From Aquabacterium sp. (lineage in GTDB: Bacteria > Pseudomonadota > Gammaproteobacteria > Burkholderiales > Burkholderiaceae_C), in contig JAKLLB010000026.1 of the NCBI GenBank assembly GCA_023150345.1, positions 1 through 43,387 of the forward strand: DNA of 43,387 nucleotides, written 5' to 3'. The notes beneath the pieces were generated by a model, which had not been told where the DNA came from, ran no database searches, and saw only the letters and a list, made by a program, of their open reading frames with translations. Below, in pieces: positions 9,230-17,247 of this stretch (positions are counted from its first letter, which is position 1; every line of letters starts with the position of its first letter). Made by a program: the position numbers and the translations under genes.

Positions 9230-10816
9230 ATGAGTGCATCCGCTTTGCCTGTGGTGATCGTCGGTGCCGGCTTGGCCGGACTGAGCGCAGCCCTCGAACT
9301 GGCCGATAACCGGCCGGTTTGCGTGCTAGCCAAGCGCGGTCTCACCGAGGCCGCCACGCCATGGGCACAGGGCGGTATCGTCGGCGTGCTGGGTGACGAC
9401 GACAGCGTCGAGGCCCATGTCCAGGACACCGAAACGGCCGGCGCCGGGCTCGTAGACGATGCCACGGCCAGGTTCGTGTCACAGCACAGCGCCAGGGCCA
9501 TCCAGTGGCTGCTGGCGCAAGGTGTCCAACTGACCCACGACGCGCGCGGCCCGATGGGTCTGCATCTGACGCGCGAGGGCGGGCACGGTGTGCGGCGCGT
9601 CGCCCATGCTGCCGATGCCACTGGCCGTGCCATCCACGAGGCGCTGCTCGAGCGCGCCCGGGCGCACCCCAACATCACGCTGCGCGAGCATTGCATGGCC
9701 GTGGACCTGATTACCCATCGCCATGTGCAGCGCGGCAGCCCTGCCTGCCACGGCGTGTACGCACTCGATGTCGAGCAGCGCCAGGTGCTGGCTTTGCCGG
9801 CATCCGCGGTGGTGCTGGCCAGCGGCGGACTCGGGCGCGTCTACCGCTATACGTCGAACCCCGACACCGCCACTGGCGACGGCGTGGCCATGGCCTGGCG
9901 TGCCGGTTGCCGGGTGGCGAACATGGAGTTCATCCAGTTTCACCCCACTTGCCTGTACCACCCGCAGGATCGCGTGTTCCTGATCACCGAGGCGTTGCGT
10001 GGCGAGGGTGCGCTGTTGAAGCTGCCCGATGGCACTCGTTTCATGCCTGGGCACGACGCACGGGCGGAGCTGGCACCGCGGGACATCGTGGCGCGCGCGA
10101 TCGACTTCGAAATGAAGAAGCACGGTCTGGACCACGTCTGGCTGGATGCCACCCACCTGGGTGAGGCGCGGCTGCTCGAGCACTTCCCGACCATTCACGA
10201 GCGCTGCCTGGCGCTGGGCATCGACATTGCGCGCCAGTCGATTCCGGTGGTTCCCGCCGCGCATTACAGCTGTGGCGGGGTCGTGACCGACCTCAACGGT
10301 CGCAGCGACCTGCCGGGTCTGTACGTCGTCGGCGAGGCGGCCTACACGGGCCTGCACGGCGCCAACCGTCTGGCCAGCAACTCGCTGCTCGAATGCGTGG
10401 TGCTCGGACATGCCGCGGCGCGCCATATCCAGGGCAGCACATGGACCGAGGCCGCGCCGGTGCCGGGTTGGGACGAGAGCCGCGTGGAGGACGCCGACGA
10501 GCAAGTGGTGATCGCCCACAACTGGGACGAGTTGCGGCTTCTGATGTGGAACTACGTTGGCATCGTGCGCAGCAGCAAGCGATTGGAGCGTGCGCTGCGC
10601 CGCATCGCACTGCTGCAGGGCGAGATCAACGAGTACTACGCGAGCTTTCGCATCACGCCTGACCTCTTGGAACTGCGCAACTTGGCCGTGTGTGCCGAAC
10701 TGATCGTGCGCTCGGCGCTGGCCCGTCCCGAGAGCCGGGGGCTGCACTTCAGCCTCGACTATCCCGAGCCCCTGCCGGCGAGCTTCCCGACGGTGCTGCC
10801 CGGACGGCGCAACTGA
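9230..10816 (+). CDS. nadB: L-aspartate oxidase
   Basis: A flavoprotein that oxidises aspartate to iminoaspartate, the first step of de novo NAD synthesis; NadA uses the product. The 528-residue protein has the FAD dinucleotide fold VVIVGAGLAGLSAALELA at the N-terminus, ATPWAQGGI, the substrate-site segment GGHGVRRVAHAADATG, GGLGRVYRYTSNP, EFIQFHPTCLY, HYSCGGVVTDLNGRSDLPGL and GANRLASNSLLECVV, all typical of NadB and its fumarate reductase relatives. It faces nadC across 30 bases. Start ATG 9230 gives MSASALPVVIVGAG. Confidence 0.97.
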   Translation: MSASALPVVIVGAGLAGLSAALELADNRPVCVLAKRGLTEAATPWAQGGIVGVLGDDDSVEAHVQDTETAGAGLVDDATARFVSQHSARAIQWLLAQGVQLTHDARGPMGLHLTREGGHGVRRVAHAADATGRAIHEALLERARAHPNITLREHCMAVDLITHRHVQRGSPACHGVYALDVEQRQVLALPASAVVLASGGLGRVYRYTSNPDTATGDGVAMAWRAGCRVANMEFIQFHPTCLYHPQDRVFLITEALRGEGALLKLPDGTRFMPGHDARAELAPRDIVARAIDFEMKKHGLDHVWLDATHLGEARLLEHFPTIHERCLALGIDIARQSIPVVPAAHYSCGGVVTDLNGRSDLPGLYVVGEAAYTGLHGANRLASNSLLECVVLGHAAARHIQGSTWTEAAPVPGWDESRVEDADEQVVIAHNWDELRLLMWNYVGIVRSSKRLERALRRIALLQGEINEYYASFRITPDLLELRNLAVCAELIVRSALARPESRGLHFSLDYPEPLPASFPTVLPGRRN

Positions 10817-10824
10817 TCGCCTCT

Positions 10825-10839
10825 GCAGCGGACGGCTGC
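10825..10839. terminator. Short hairpin between convergent nadB and nadC
   Basis: GCAGC and GCTGC enclose a 5-base loop in the 30-base gap between the two stop codons. The position suits a shared terminator, but the stem is only 5 bp and there is no T-tract on either side. Confidence 0.25.
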
Positions 10840-10846
10840 CGGCCTG

Positions 10847-11722
10847 TCAGGCCCCGGTCTCGGTCACCCGCATCGAGAAGTCGACGGCGCGCACGTCCTT
10901 GGTCAAGGTGCCCAATGAGATTCGGTCGACGCCGGTGGCGGCGATGTCTCGCAACTGCTCCAGGCTGACACCCCCGGATGTCTCGAGCAGGGCTCGCCCG
11001 GCGTTCCGGGCCACGGCCTCGCGGGTGGCTTCGAGCGAGAAGTTGTCGAGCAGGATGCTGCGCGCACCCGCGGCGAGCGCCTCGTCGAGTTGTGTCAAGG
11101 TCTCGACCTCGATCTGGATGTCCACCGCGGCATCCAGTGCGTGCGCCGCGCGCAGTGCTGCGCCCACGCCGCCCGCAGCGGCAATGTGGTTCTCCTTGAT
11201 CAGGATGCCATGCCAAAGCGCCAGGCGCTGGTTGGCCCCGCCACCCACGCGCACCGCGTACTTCTGAGCCAGTCGCAACCCCGGCACGGTCTTGCGGGTG
11301 TCCAGCACAGCGCAGCCGCGTGGGTTGGACGATGCGCCGGCGATGGCCTGCACGTGGGCGCGCGTGCGCGTGGCCGTGGCGGACAGCAACTGCAGGAAGT
11401 TCAGGGCGCTGCGTTCGGCACTGAGCAGCGCTCGGGCACGGGCACGGATTTCCACGACCACATCGCCTGGCGAGGTGTCGGCTCCCTCTGCACAGACCCA
11501 GCGCAACTGCGCATGTGGGTCGAGTGCCTGCACGCAGGCATCGAACCAGGCCTGGCCGCACAGCACGGCCGCATCACGGCAGACCACCTGGGCCACCGCC
11601 ATGCGCTCTTGTGGCACCAGCAGCGCGGTCCAGTCACCCGTGCCCAGGTCTTCGCGCAAGGCATCGCGCACGTTGCGCGCGCGGGCTTCTTCGAGGGTTT
11701 CGTTGTGTTCGAGCAGTTCCAT
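10847..11722 (-). CDS. nadC: Nicotinate-nucleotide diphosphorylase (carboxylating), quinolinate phosphoribosyltransferase
   Basis: NadC joins quinolinate to PRPP and decarboxylates it to nicotinate mononucleotide, the third step of de novo NAD synthesis. The product carries DALREDLGTGDWTA at the N-terminus, SAERSALNFLQLLSATAT, DTRKTVPGLRLAQKYAVRVG, GILIKENHI and LLDNFS. The frame extends far upstream, but conserved sequence starts at MELLEHNETLEEARARNV, so ATG at 11722 is chosen (291 residues). It lies 37 bases after nadA, so the two are likely one transcript. Confidence 0.95.
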   Translation of the reverse strand: MELLEHNETLEEARARNVRDALREDLGTGDWTALLVPQERMAVAQVVCRDAAVLCGQAWFDACVQALDPHAQLRWVCAEGADTSPGDVVVEIRARARALLSAERSALNFLQLLSATATRTRAHVQAIAGASSNPRGCAVLDTRKTVPGLRLAQKYAVRVGGGANQRLALWHGILIKENHIAAAGGVGAALRAAHALDAAVDIQIEVETLTQLDEALAAGARSILLDNFSLEATREAVARNAGRALLETSGGVSLEQLRDIAATGVDRISLGTLTKDVRAVDFSMRVTETGA

Positions 11723-11759
11723 CGCAAACCAAGCCTGAGGAAGTAGGCAGACCGGGGGC

Positions 11760-12899
11760 TCAGGCCGCGCCCATGTGACGCACCAGCCCGGTGGCGCCTG
11801 CCGCACTGCCGCCTGTGGCTGTGAAATGGAGCATGCGCTCGATGCAGCCCAATGCGCGCCGGCTGACATCGGTGTCGACGACGATCTCGCCGTGCCCGTG
11901 GTTCAGGCAGTCGAGCACGCCCTGCAGCCCGTTCATGGCCATCCAGGGGCAATGCGCACAGCTCTTGCACGTGGCGCTGCGACCGGCCGTGGGAGCCTCG
12001 ATGAGGCGCTTGCCGGGAGCGAGCTGGCGCATGCGGTGCATCAGGCCGTTGTCGGTGGCGACGATGTACTCGACAGCCTCGCCCTCGACCACTGCCTTGA
12101 GCAGCTGGGAAGTGGAGCCGACGACGTCAGCCTGCTTGACCACGCTGGCCGGGGACTCCGGATGCACCAGCACACGGGCTTGCGGGTGTTGTTGCCGCAG
12201 CAGTTCGAGCTCAAGCCCCTTGAACTCGTCATGCACGATGCATGCGCCGTCCCACAGCAGCATGTCGGCGCCTGTCTCCTCGGCGATGTAGCTGCCCAGG
12301 TGGCGGTCGGGTGCCCAGAGAATGCGCCGACCCTCTTCCTTCAGGTGGCGCACGATGGGCAGCGCGCAGGAGCTCGTGACCATCCAGTCGGCCCGTGCCT
12401 TCACGGCGGCGCTGGTGTTGGCGTACACGACCACCTCACGATCCGGGTGGGCATCGCAGAAGCGCGCGAACTCGTCGGCGGGGCACCCCAGGTCGAGCGA
12501 GCAGGTCGCGTCGAGATCGGGCATCAGCACGCGCTTGTGCGGTGAGAGGATCTTCGAGGTCTCGCCCATGAATCGCACCCCGGCGACGATCAGGGTGCGG
12601 GCGGGGTGATCGCGCCCGAACCGGGCCATTTCAAGTGAGTCGGCCACACAGCCGCCTGTGGCCAAGGCGAGATCCTGAAGGTCACCGTCGGTGTAGTAAT
12701 GTGCCACCAGCACGGCTTCGCCAGCACGCAAGCGGGCGGTGAGCTCGTCGAGCAGCGCCTGCCGGCGCGCAGCGCTGAGCGGTGCGGGTACCTTGGCCCA
12801 GGCGTGGGCCACGCAGCTGGCTCCATCGGCCTGCTGGAGGGTGTAGTCGAACAGCTGTTGCTTCACGGCTAAGGCGCATGGGGCGGGACATCCGCGCAT
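11760..12899 (-). CDS. nadA: Quinolinate synthase A
   Basis: A [4Fe-4S] enzyme that condenses iminoaspartate with dihydroxyacetone phosphate to quinolinate, downstream of Nad[57 protein letters not shown] and [15 protein letters not shown] are present; three cysteines from the last segments and from the N-terminal part bind the cluster. ATG at 12899 gives 379 residues, close to family length; an ATG at 12929 is possible. TAGGAT on the same strand (12919-12914) lies 14 bases before ATG 12899 as a candidate -10 element. Confidence 0.95.
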   Translation of the reverse strand: MRGCPAPCALAVKQQLFDYTLQQADGASCVAHAWAKVPAPLSAARRQALLDELTARLRAGEAVLVAHYYTDGDLQDLALATGGCVADSLEMARFGRDHPARTLIVAGVRFMGETSKILSPHKRVLMPDLDATCSLDLGCPADEFARFCDAHPDREVVVYANTSAAVKARADWMVTSSCALPIVRHLKEEGRRILWAPDRHLGSYIAEETGADMLLWDGACIVHDEFKGLELELLRQQHPQARVLVHPESPASVVKQADVVGSTSQLLKAVVEGEAVEYIVATDNGLMHRMRQLAPGKRLIEAPTAGRSATCKSCAHCPWMAMNGLQGVLDCLNHGHGEIVVDTDVSRRALGCIERMLHFTATGGSAAGATGLVRHMGAA

Positions 12900-12972
12900 G
12901 TGGGCGCCACGCCATCCTAGCAGCGCCACGCAGGCGAGTCGCTCTGCCGGGCGCCGAGGGAACCCGAGCTCG

Positions 12973-14283
12973 TCAGGCAGCGGTCGGTGCGTCGGACTGC
13001 CCCGGATCCAGCCGGTGCAGCTTCATGCGTACCAGCGTCAAGTTGGCGACGTGGGAGTCGAGCACCGCATGCAGGGCCAGTCCTGGCGTCTGCGGCAACG
13101 GATGGAGGATCAGGTGGTGCTCGGCCAGCGTTACCGCAAGATCAGGCTCGCCGGGTGGCAGGCCCATGCTGCGTGCCACCTGCACCAGGGTTCTGAACAC
13201 GCCGCTGCCGCTGGAAGCAAGGGCCGCCGCACCCGGACGACTGCCGGCGTGCGCCAGCGTGCGCTCAGTGGCCAGATCGAACACGCAGCAGCTGAGCATG
13301 CCCGGAATGCTGGCGCAGGCCTCGATGTACTCGCGCCAGGCGCCCGGTTGATCGGGGGAACCCGCCACTGCCGCGACAGGGGCCCGGGTGGCAGGCATGG
13401 GCCGCAGTGGCAGTGGCGCAACCGCGGGCGCCGAGATGGATGCGGGCGCCGGCGCGGGCCTGGTGGGTACCGCAGTACCGGGCCGTGGCAACGGGGCCGC
13501 TGTCGGCGCCGGTGCGGTCGGTGCCAGTTGCGGGCTCTCTCCAGTGCGCAGCTGGTTCCACAAGCTGCTGATGATCGGCCATGCCTGGCCCAGGTCGGAT
13601 ACCGGTGGAGCGGTGTGAACCTGAATGGCGCCGCGCATCGGCAAGTGATGCGCCGGCGATGACAGTGACTCCAGGCCCACGGGCAGCCAGAGCAACTGAT
13701 GGTTGCGCCAGGCGGGCTCTGCCATGGCGTCGCGCAGCCGCAGCAGGGTCGGCTCGGCTGTGGCGCCATCAGCGCCACCCGTCAGCACGACCGCCAGCCG
13801 ACTGTGGCCGAGCAGCACGTGGGCCAGCGCGTTGCGTTCGGCCGGCTCAGGTGTATCCGTGAATGTGCTGTACAGGCGCACACGGGGGCCATCGGCCGGA
13901 CCCGGCAACTCGACGAACTCGATCGTCGCCAACGCCACGCCGAAGCCCTGGCGCCGGATCACCAGCTTCTGTACCTTGCGACGCAGCGCGCGCGCCAGGC
14001 CGCGCAGCAAACGCAGTGAATCGGCACCCTTGAGATCGTGCAGCGCCAGAAAGTCGGGCGTGCGCAACTCGAACTGCTGGTGCATCGCCTCCGAAGGGTC
14101 GCACACCACGAACAGTTCATGCTGTTCGGCATTGATGCGCCGGCCAATGGCGTGGTTCTGGCCGCCGAGGTATGCCTCCTTGTCGCCCATCAGCTGCGTT
14201 TGCAGCACGGTTTCGGCCCGGGTGCGGGCCCATTCGTCCTCGACATCGGGGCGGTTAGGCATGTGGGGGTGCGGCGAACGCAT
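12973..14283 (-). CDS. Unknown protein with C-terminal roadblock/LC7-like domain (downstream paralog)
   Basis: About 436 residues in three parts. Residues 1-245 form a globular domain of unknown family containing [20 protein letters not shown] and [20 protein letters not shown]. Residues about 248-312 are a Pro/Ala-rich linker. Residues about 316-425 look like a roadblock/LC7 fold: [20 protein letters not shown], a helix, then [20 protein letters not shown] and a final helix [17 protein letters not shown]. Roadblock proteins dimerise and serve as scaffolds or regulators of small GTPases such as MglA; no GTPase P-loop is seen here or nearby. The N-domain aligns by eye with the upstream gene at 14671. 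Start choice is uncertain: a TTG at 14292 overlaps the ComFB stop as TTGA; ATG 14283 or 14262 are alternatives. Confidence 0.6.
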   Translation of the reverse strand: MRSPHPHMPNRPDVEDEWARTRAETVLQTQLMGDKEAYLGGQNHAIGRRINAEQHELFVVCDPSEAMHQQFELRTPDFLALHDLKGADSLRLLRGLARALRRKVQKLVIRRQGFGVALATIEFVELPGPADGPRVRLYSTFTDTPEPAERNALAHVLLGHSRLAVVLTGGADGATAEPTLLRLRDAMAEPAWRNHQLLWLPVGLESLSSPAHHLPMRGAIQVHTAPPVSDLGQAWPIISSLWNQLRTGESPQLAPTAPAPTAAPLPRPGTAVPTRPAPAPASISAPAVAPLPLRPMPATRAPVAAVAGSPDQPGAWREYIEACASIPGMLSCCVFDLATERTLAHAGSRPGAAALASSGSGVFRTLVQVARSMGLPPGEPDLAVTLAEHHLILHPLPQTPGLALHAVLDSHVANLTLVRMKLHRLDPGQSDAPTAA

Positions 14284-14288
14284 GTGAA

Positions 14289-14573
14289 TCAACGGCGGGC
14301 GGCCATTGCGTGGCGGGCTTGGACGAACGCATAGGCATGTTCGACGGCTTCCGCAATGGTTCGCTCATTGTCTGCGCGTTCACGCTCCGTGAGGAAGAAG
14401 GCCAGATCCACATCATGACGGATGTAGCGCGGCGGCACACGGTTTAGTGCCACGCACGCCACATCGGCCAGCAGGTCGGGATTGGCGGCCACGCCAGGGT
14501 GCGTCGCAGCGGCGCGGGCAACGGCCTCGAAGACCGCGTTCTCGTGGATGTTGTGGACGGACGAGAAGTCCAT
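14289..14573 (-). CDS. ComFB-family protein
   Basis: A 94-residue protein with [39 protein letters not shown] and a final helix ERTIAEAVEHAYAFVQAR. The pattern of an N-terminal helix with N-E, then DV-C-ALNR-PPRY, is that of the late competence protein ComFB family, which recent work describes as cyclic di-nucleotide (c-di-GMP/c-di-AMP) receptors. Start ATG 14573 gives MDFSSVHNIHENAV; the frame is open further upstream to 14630 but that part is not family-like. It sits between two paralogous roadblock-type genes, 97 bases after one and touching the other, so it probably works with them. Function here is inference from the family. Confidence 0.72.
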   Translation of the reverse strand: MDFSSVHNIHENAVFEAVARAAATHPGVAANPDLLADVACVALNRVPPRYIRHDVDLAFFLTERERADNERTIAEAVEHAYAFVQARHAMAARR

Positions 14574-14670
14574 GGGCGGGCCTTGCTTCTGAGTGGACCA
14601 GTGACCGGTTATCGGTACCGCCCGTACCACCCTTGAGCGGTGGTGGTCCGCTCGCCACCCGCGGGTCGGA

Positions 14671-15846
14671 TCAGGCCAGGTACCGCTCGGCTTCCAGCAG
14701 TCTAAAGCGAAGCAGCGCCAGATTGGCCTGAGAACGGTCCACCAAGGCCACGAAACCTGTGGACGATGTGGCGGGAAGGCTGCGCAGCAGCGCTTGCCTG
14801 GGTCCCATGGTGATCAGCAACTCGTCAGGAGTCGGGGAGTCGGGCGGGCTGGCGGCGGCGTGGGCCTGGCGCGCGGCGCACAGCGCGGCCGCGCTGCGCG
14901 CCAACTCATCGCGGGCTTCGCCCACGGCGTCGGTGCACAGCAAGTCTCCGCAACCCAGGTTCACCACGCCGAAGGCGAGCAGGCCGTCGGTGCGCGAAAC
15001 CAGCTGCAGCGCGCGCTGCACACCTTGCGGGCTCAGCGGCGCCGGTTCGACACCCCGCGGTTCGGCACCGGGCGCGGGCTCGCGTGCCACCAAGGGTCGG
15101 GGGGAAGCCGTGGCGGCCTCCCAGGCGGTCAGGACGGTGTTCCAGACGGCCGAAGCACCCGCCATCGGCTCGCACATGGCAGCGGCGCGGACATGCGCCG
15201 GCCAGGGTTGGGTCAAGATGCGTTGGCGCAGCGCCGGTGCGCCAGGCGGCAGCAAGAAGACGAGCCAGGGACAGCGCCATTCGGGTTGTCGTGTGGCATC
15301 GAGGATCGCTTGCACCAGGGCAAGCACGGCCGGTGGTTGCATCGCGCCGACGATCACGGCCGTGAGGTGGCTGCCTTCGGCCAGGGCACTGGCAATGGCC
15401 TCCTGGTCGGGTCCGGTGGCTCGAACGTCCGGGTGGTAGACCTTCAGCGGTGCGGCATCGTGTCGAGGAACTGTGGTTCGCTCGATGACGGCCAGCGTGC
15501 GCAACGTGCCGCGCTCGCGCAGGTTGAGTCGCTCCAGGGGCTGCCCCGCGGCGGTCGATAGCGCAGCGAGCACTTGCGGCGCCCACAGGTGCGACGGATC
15601 GAGCAGGGTGATCATGGCCCCGGCTGCGCCCAAGTCGGCGCGCGTGGTGGCGAAGTGCGTGCGGATCGCCACAGCCGCACTGGCGTCGACCACCACGTCG
15701 ACGCCACGCTCGACGCGGGGCCGCGCCCGCACCTGCGGCGTCGCAACGGCGTCAGCGTCAGCCGAAGCGTACGCCACGGGCTCGTCTGGGCTGCGGGTGC
15801 CAGGCATCAGGCGAGGCGCCAGTTCACCGAACAGGGTACGCAACAT
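14671..15846 (-). CDS. Unknown protein with C-terminal roadblock/LC7-like domain (upstream paralog)
   Basis: A 391-residue protein from ATG 15846, preceded by GGGGAG at a normal distance (a TTG just upstream is also in frame). Residues about 1-240 form an unrecognised alpha/beta domain with GAAGAMITLLDPSHLWAPQV and HLTAVIVGAMQPPAVLALVQ; then a Pro/Ala/Glu linker; then residues about 273-391 resemble a roadblock/LC7 fold (VSRTDGLLAFGVVNLGCGDL, a helix, DELLITMGPRQALLRSL, SQANLALLRFRLLEAER). LERLNLRERGTLRTLAVIER here aligns with [20 protein letters not shown] in the downstream gene, and EWRCPWLVFLLPPG with [13 protein letters not shown], so the two are full-length paralogs. No signal peptide or membrane segment is seen, so it is probably cytoplasmic. 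Confidence 0.6.
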   Translation of the reverse strand: MLRTLFGELAPRLMPGTRSPDEPVAYASADADAVATPQVRARPRVERGVDVVVDASAAVAIRTHFATTRADLGAAGAMITLLDPSHLWAPQVLAALSTAAGQPLERLNLRERGTLRTLAVIERTTVPRHDAAPLKVYHPDVRATGPDQEAIASALAEGSHLTAVIVGAMQPPAVLALVQAILDATRQPEWRCPWLVFLLPPGAPALRQRILTQPWPAHVRAAAMCEPMAGASAVWNTVLTAWEAATASPRPLVAREPAPGAEPRGVEPAPLSPQGVQRALQLVSRTDGLLAFGVVNLGCGDLLCTDAVGEARDELARSAAALCAARQAHAAASPPDSPTPDELLITMGPRQALLRSLPATSSTGFVALVDRSQANLALLRFRLLEAERYLA

Positions 15847-15870
15847 CAAGGTCTCCCCACCGATGACAGC

Positions 15871-15876
15871 ACTCTA
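15871..15876 (-). promoter_or_regulatory. Candidate -10 element of the roadblock-ComFB cluster
   Basis: TAGAGT on the minus strand ends 24 bases before ATG 15846, leaving a leader of roughly 18 bases with the ribosome site GGGGAG. The best upstream hexamer is TTACGC at a 19-base spacing, which is poor. Confidence 0.3.
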
Positions 15877-15975
15877 GTGGCACCCGCCCGATACAGCGTA
15901 AGCCATTGTTGCGGCCGACCCGGGGCGATGACGCCGCGACCCTGAGCGAGGCAGGGCAGGCGGGATGGATCTACC

Positions 15976-17247
15976 ATGTCACACATGCAAGTGCGCCCGC
16001 TCTCTGACGGCAGCCGCGGCCAGGATGTGCAGACGATCGGACTGATCGGTCTGGCCCACGGAACGTCGCATTTCTTCCACATGCTCTTGCCACCGATGTT
16101 CCCGTGGCTGATCGACGCATTTGGATTGAATTACTCGCAGCTGGGTCTACTTGTCAGCGTCTTCTTCGTGATTTCGGGTACCGGTCAAGCGCTTGCCGGT
16201 TTTCTGGTCGACCGCGTCGGCGCGCGCCCGGTGCTCTACGCGGCATTGGTGTGCTTCGCTGCGGCGGCTATCGCGGCAGCCGTTGCACCGGGCTATGGCG
16301 GGCTGATGGTGGCTGCGGCCTTGGCCGGGCTGGGCAATGCGCCGTTTCATCCCGTGGACTTCACCATCCTCAACAAGCGGGTTTCCCAGGGGCGGCTCGG
16401 TCATGCGTTTTCGGTGCATGGCATTTCGGGCAACCTGGGCTGGGCATCGGCACCTGTGTTCCTGCTGGGCGTGACCACCGCCACCGGCTCGTGGCGTGCG
16501 GCCTACAGCGCCGCCGCCCTGGTACCGCTGGCCGTGCTGGCCATCCTGATCTGGCAGCGGCGCGCCGTGGATGATCGCCTCGGATCCTGGGCACCTCCTG
16601 CCGAGCAGCGGGATCGGCCTGCCGCAGTGGTGTCGGAACACCCGATGGCGTTTCTGCGCCTGCCGTCGGTGTGGCTGTGCTTCTCGTTCTTCTTCTGGAC
16701 CACGGTCACGCTTTCTGCAGTGCAGAGCTTTGCCGGTCCGGCGCTGCTGATCAGCTATGGGCTGCCCAAGGCCTGGAGTTCGATGCTCGTGACCGGCTAC
16801 ATGATCTGTGGCGCCGTGGGCATGCTCCTGGGTGGCTTTCTAGCCGTTCGTGCCGAGCGGCTCGAGCGCGTGATCGCGGCCAGCCTGCTCACGTGCGGCC
16901 TGCTGCTGCTGCTGGTGGGGCTTGGCTGGGTCCAGGGTGTCGCGGCAGCGTGGCTGGTCATCCTGGCGGGACTGGGCAGCGGCATGGCCGGGCCTTCGCG
17001 CGACATGTTGATCAAGCGCGCTGCGCCTGCGGGCGCCACGGGGCGCGTCTACGGCACTGTCTACTCCGGACTGGATCTCGGTTTCGCGCTGGCCGCCCCG
17101 GTGCTGGGGGCGCTCATGGATCGGGGCCAGCCGTTGGCCATCTTCCTGGTGGGTGCCGGAGCGTTGGTGGTGGGCGTGGCATCGGCTGCCTGGGTCGGCC
17201 GCGCCGTCGGCGGCGGCAGGGCGCGCCCTGCGGCGAAAATGGCGTGA
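15976..17247 (+). CDS. MFS transporter (fosmidomycin-resistance-like group)
   Basis: A 423-residue, 12-helix major facilitator protein. The start LIGLAHGTSHFFHMLLPPMF and the loop after helix 2, FLVDRVGARPVLYAAL, fit the family; DFTILNKRVSQGRLGHAFSV and PSRDMLIKRAAPAGATGRVY are conserved cytoplasmic segments. The HG-SHFFH opening resembles the Fsr-like group of exporters. Substrate is unknown. ATG 15976 is used, with a second ATG three codons later. The stop codon shares a base with the start of the thiamine-diphosphate enzyme, so the two are translated together and the transporter may move its substrate or product. Confidence 0.85.
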   Translation: MSHMQVRPLSDGSRGQDVQTIGLIGLAHGTSHFFHMLLPPMFPWLIDAFGLNYSQLGLLVSVFFVISGTGQALAGFLVDRVGARPVLYAALVCFAAAAIAAAVAPGYGGLMVAAALAGLGNAPFHPVDFTILNKRVSQGRLGHAFSVHGISGNLGWASAPVFLLGVTTATGSWRAAYSAAALVPLAVLAILIWQRRAVDDRLGSWAPPAEQRDRPAAVVSEHPMAFLRLPSVWLCFSFFFWTTVTLSAVQSFAGPALLISYGLPKAWSSMLVTGYMICGAVGMLLGGFLAVRAERLERVIAASLLTCGLLLLLVGLGWVQGVAAAWLVILAGLGSGMAGPSRDMLIKRAAPAGATGRVYGTVYSGLDLGFALAAPVLGALMDRGQPLAIFLVGAGALVVGVASAAWVGRAVGGGRARPAAKMA

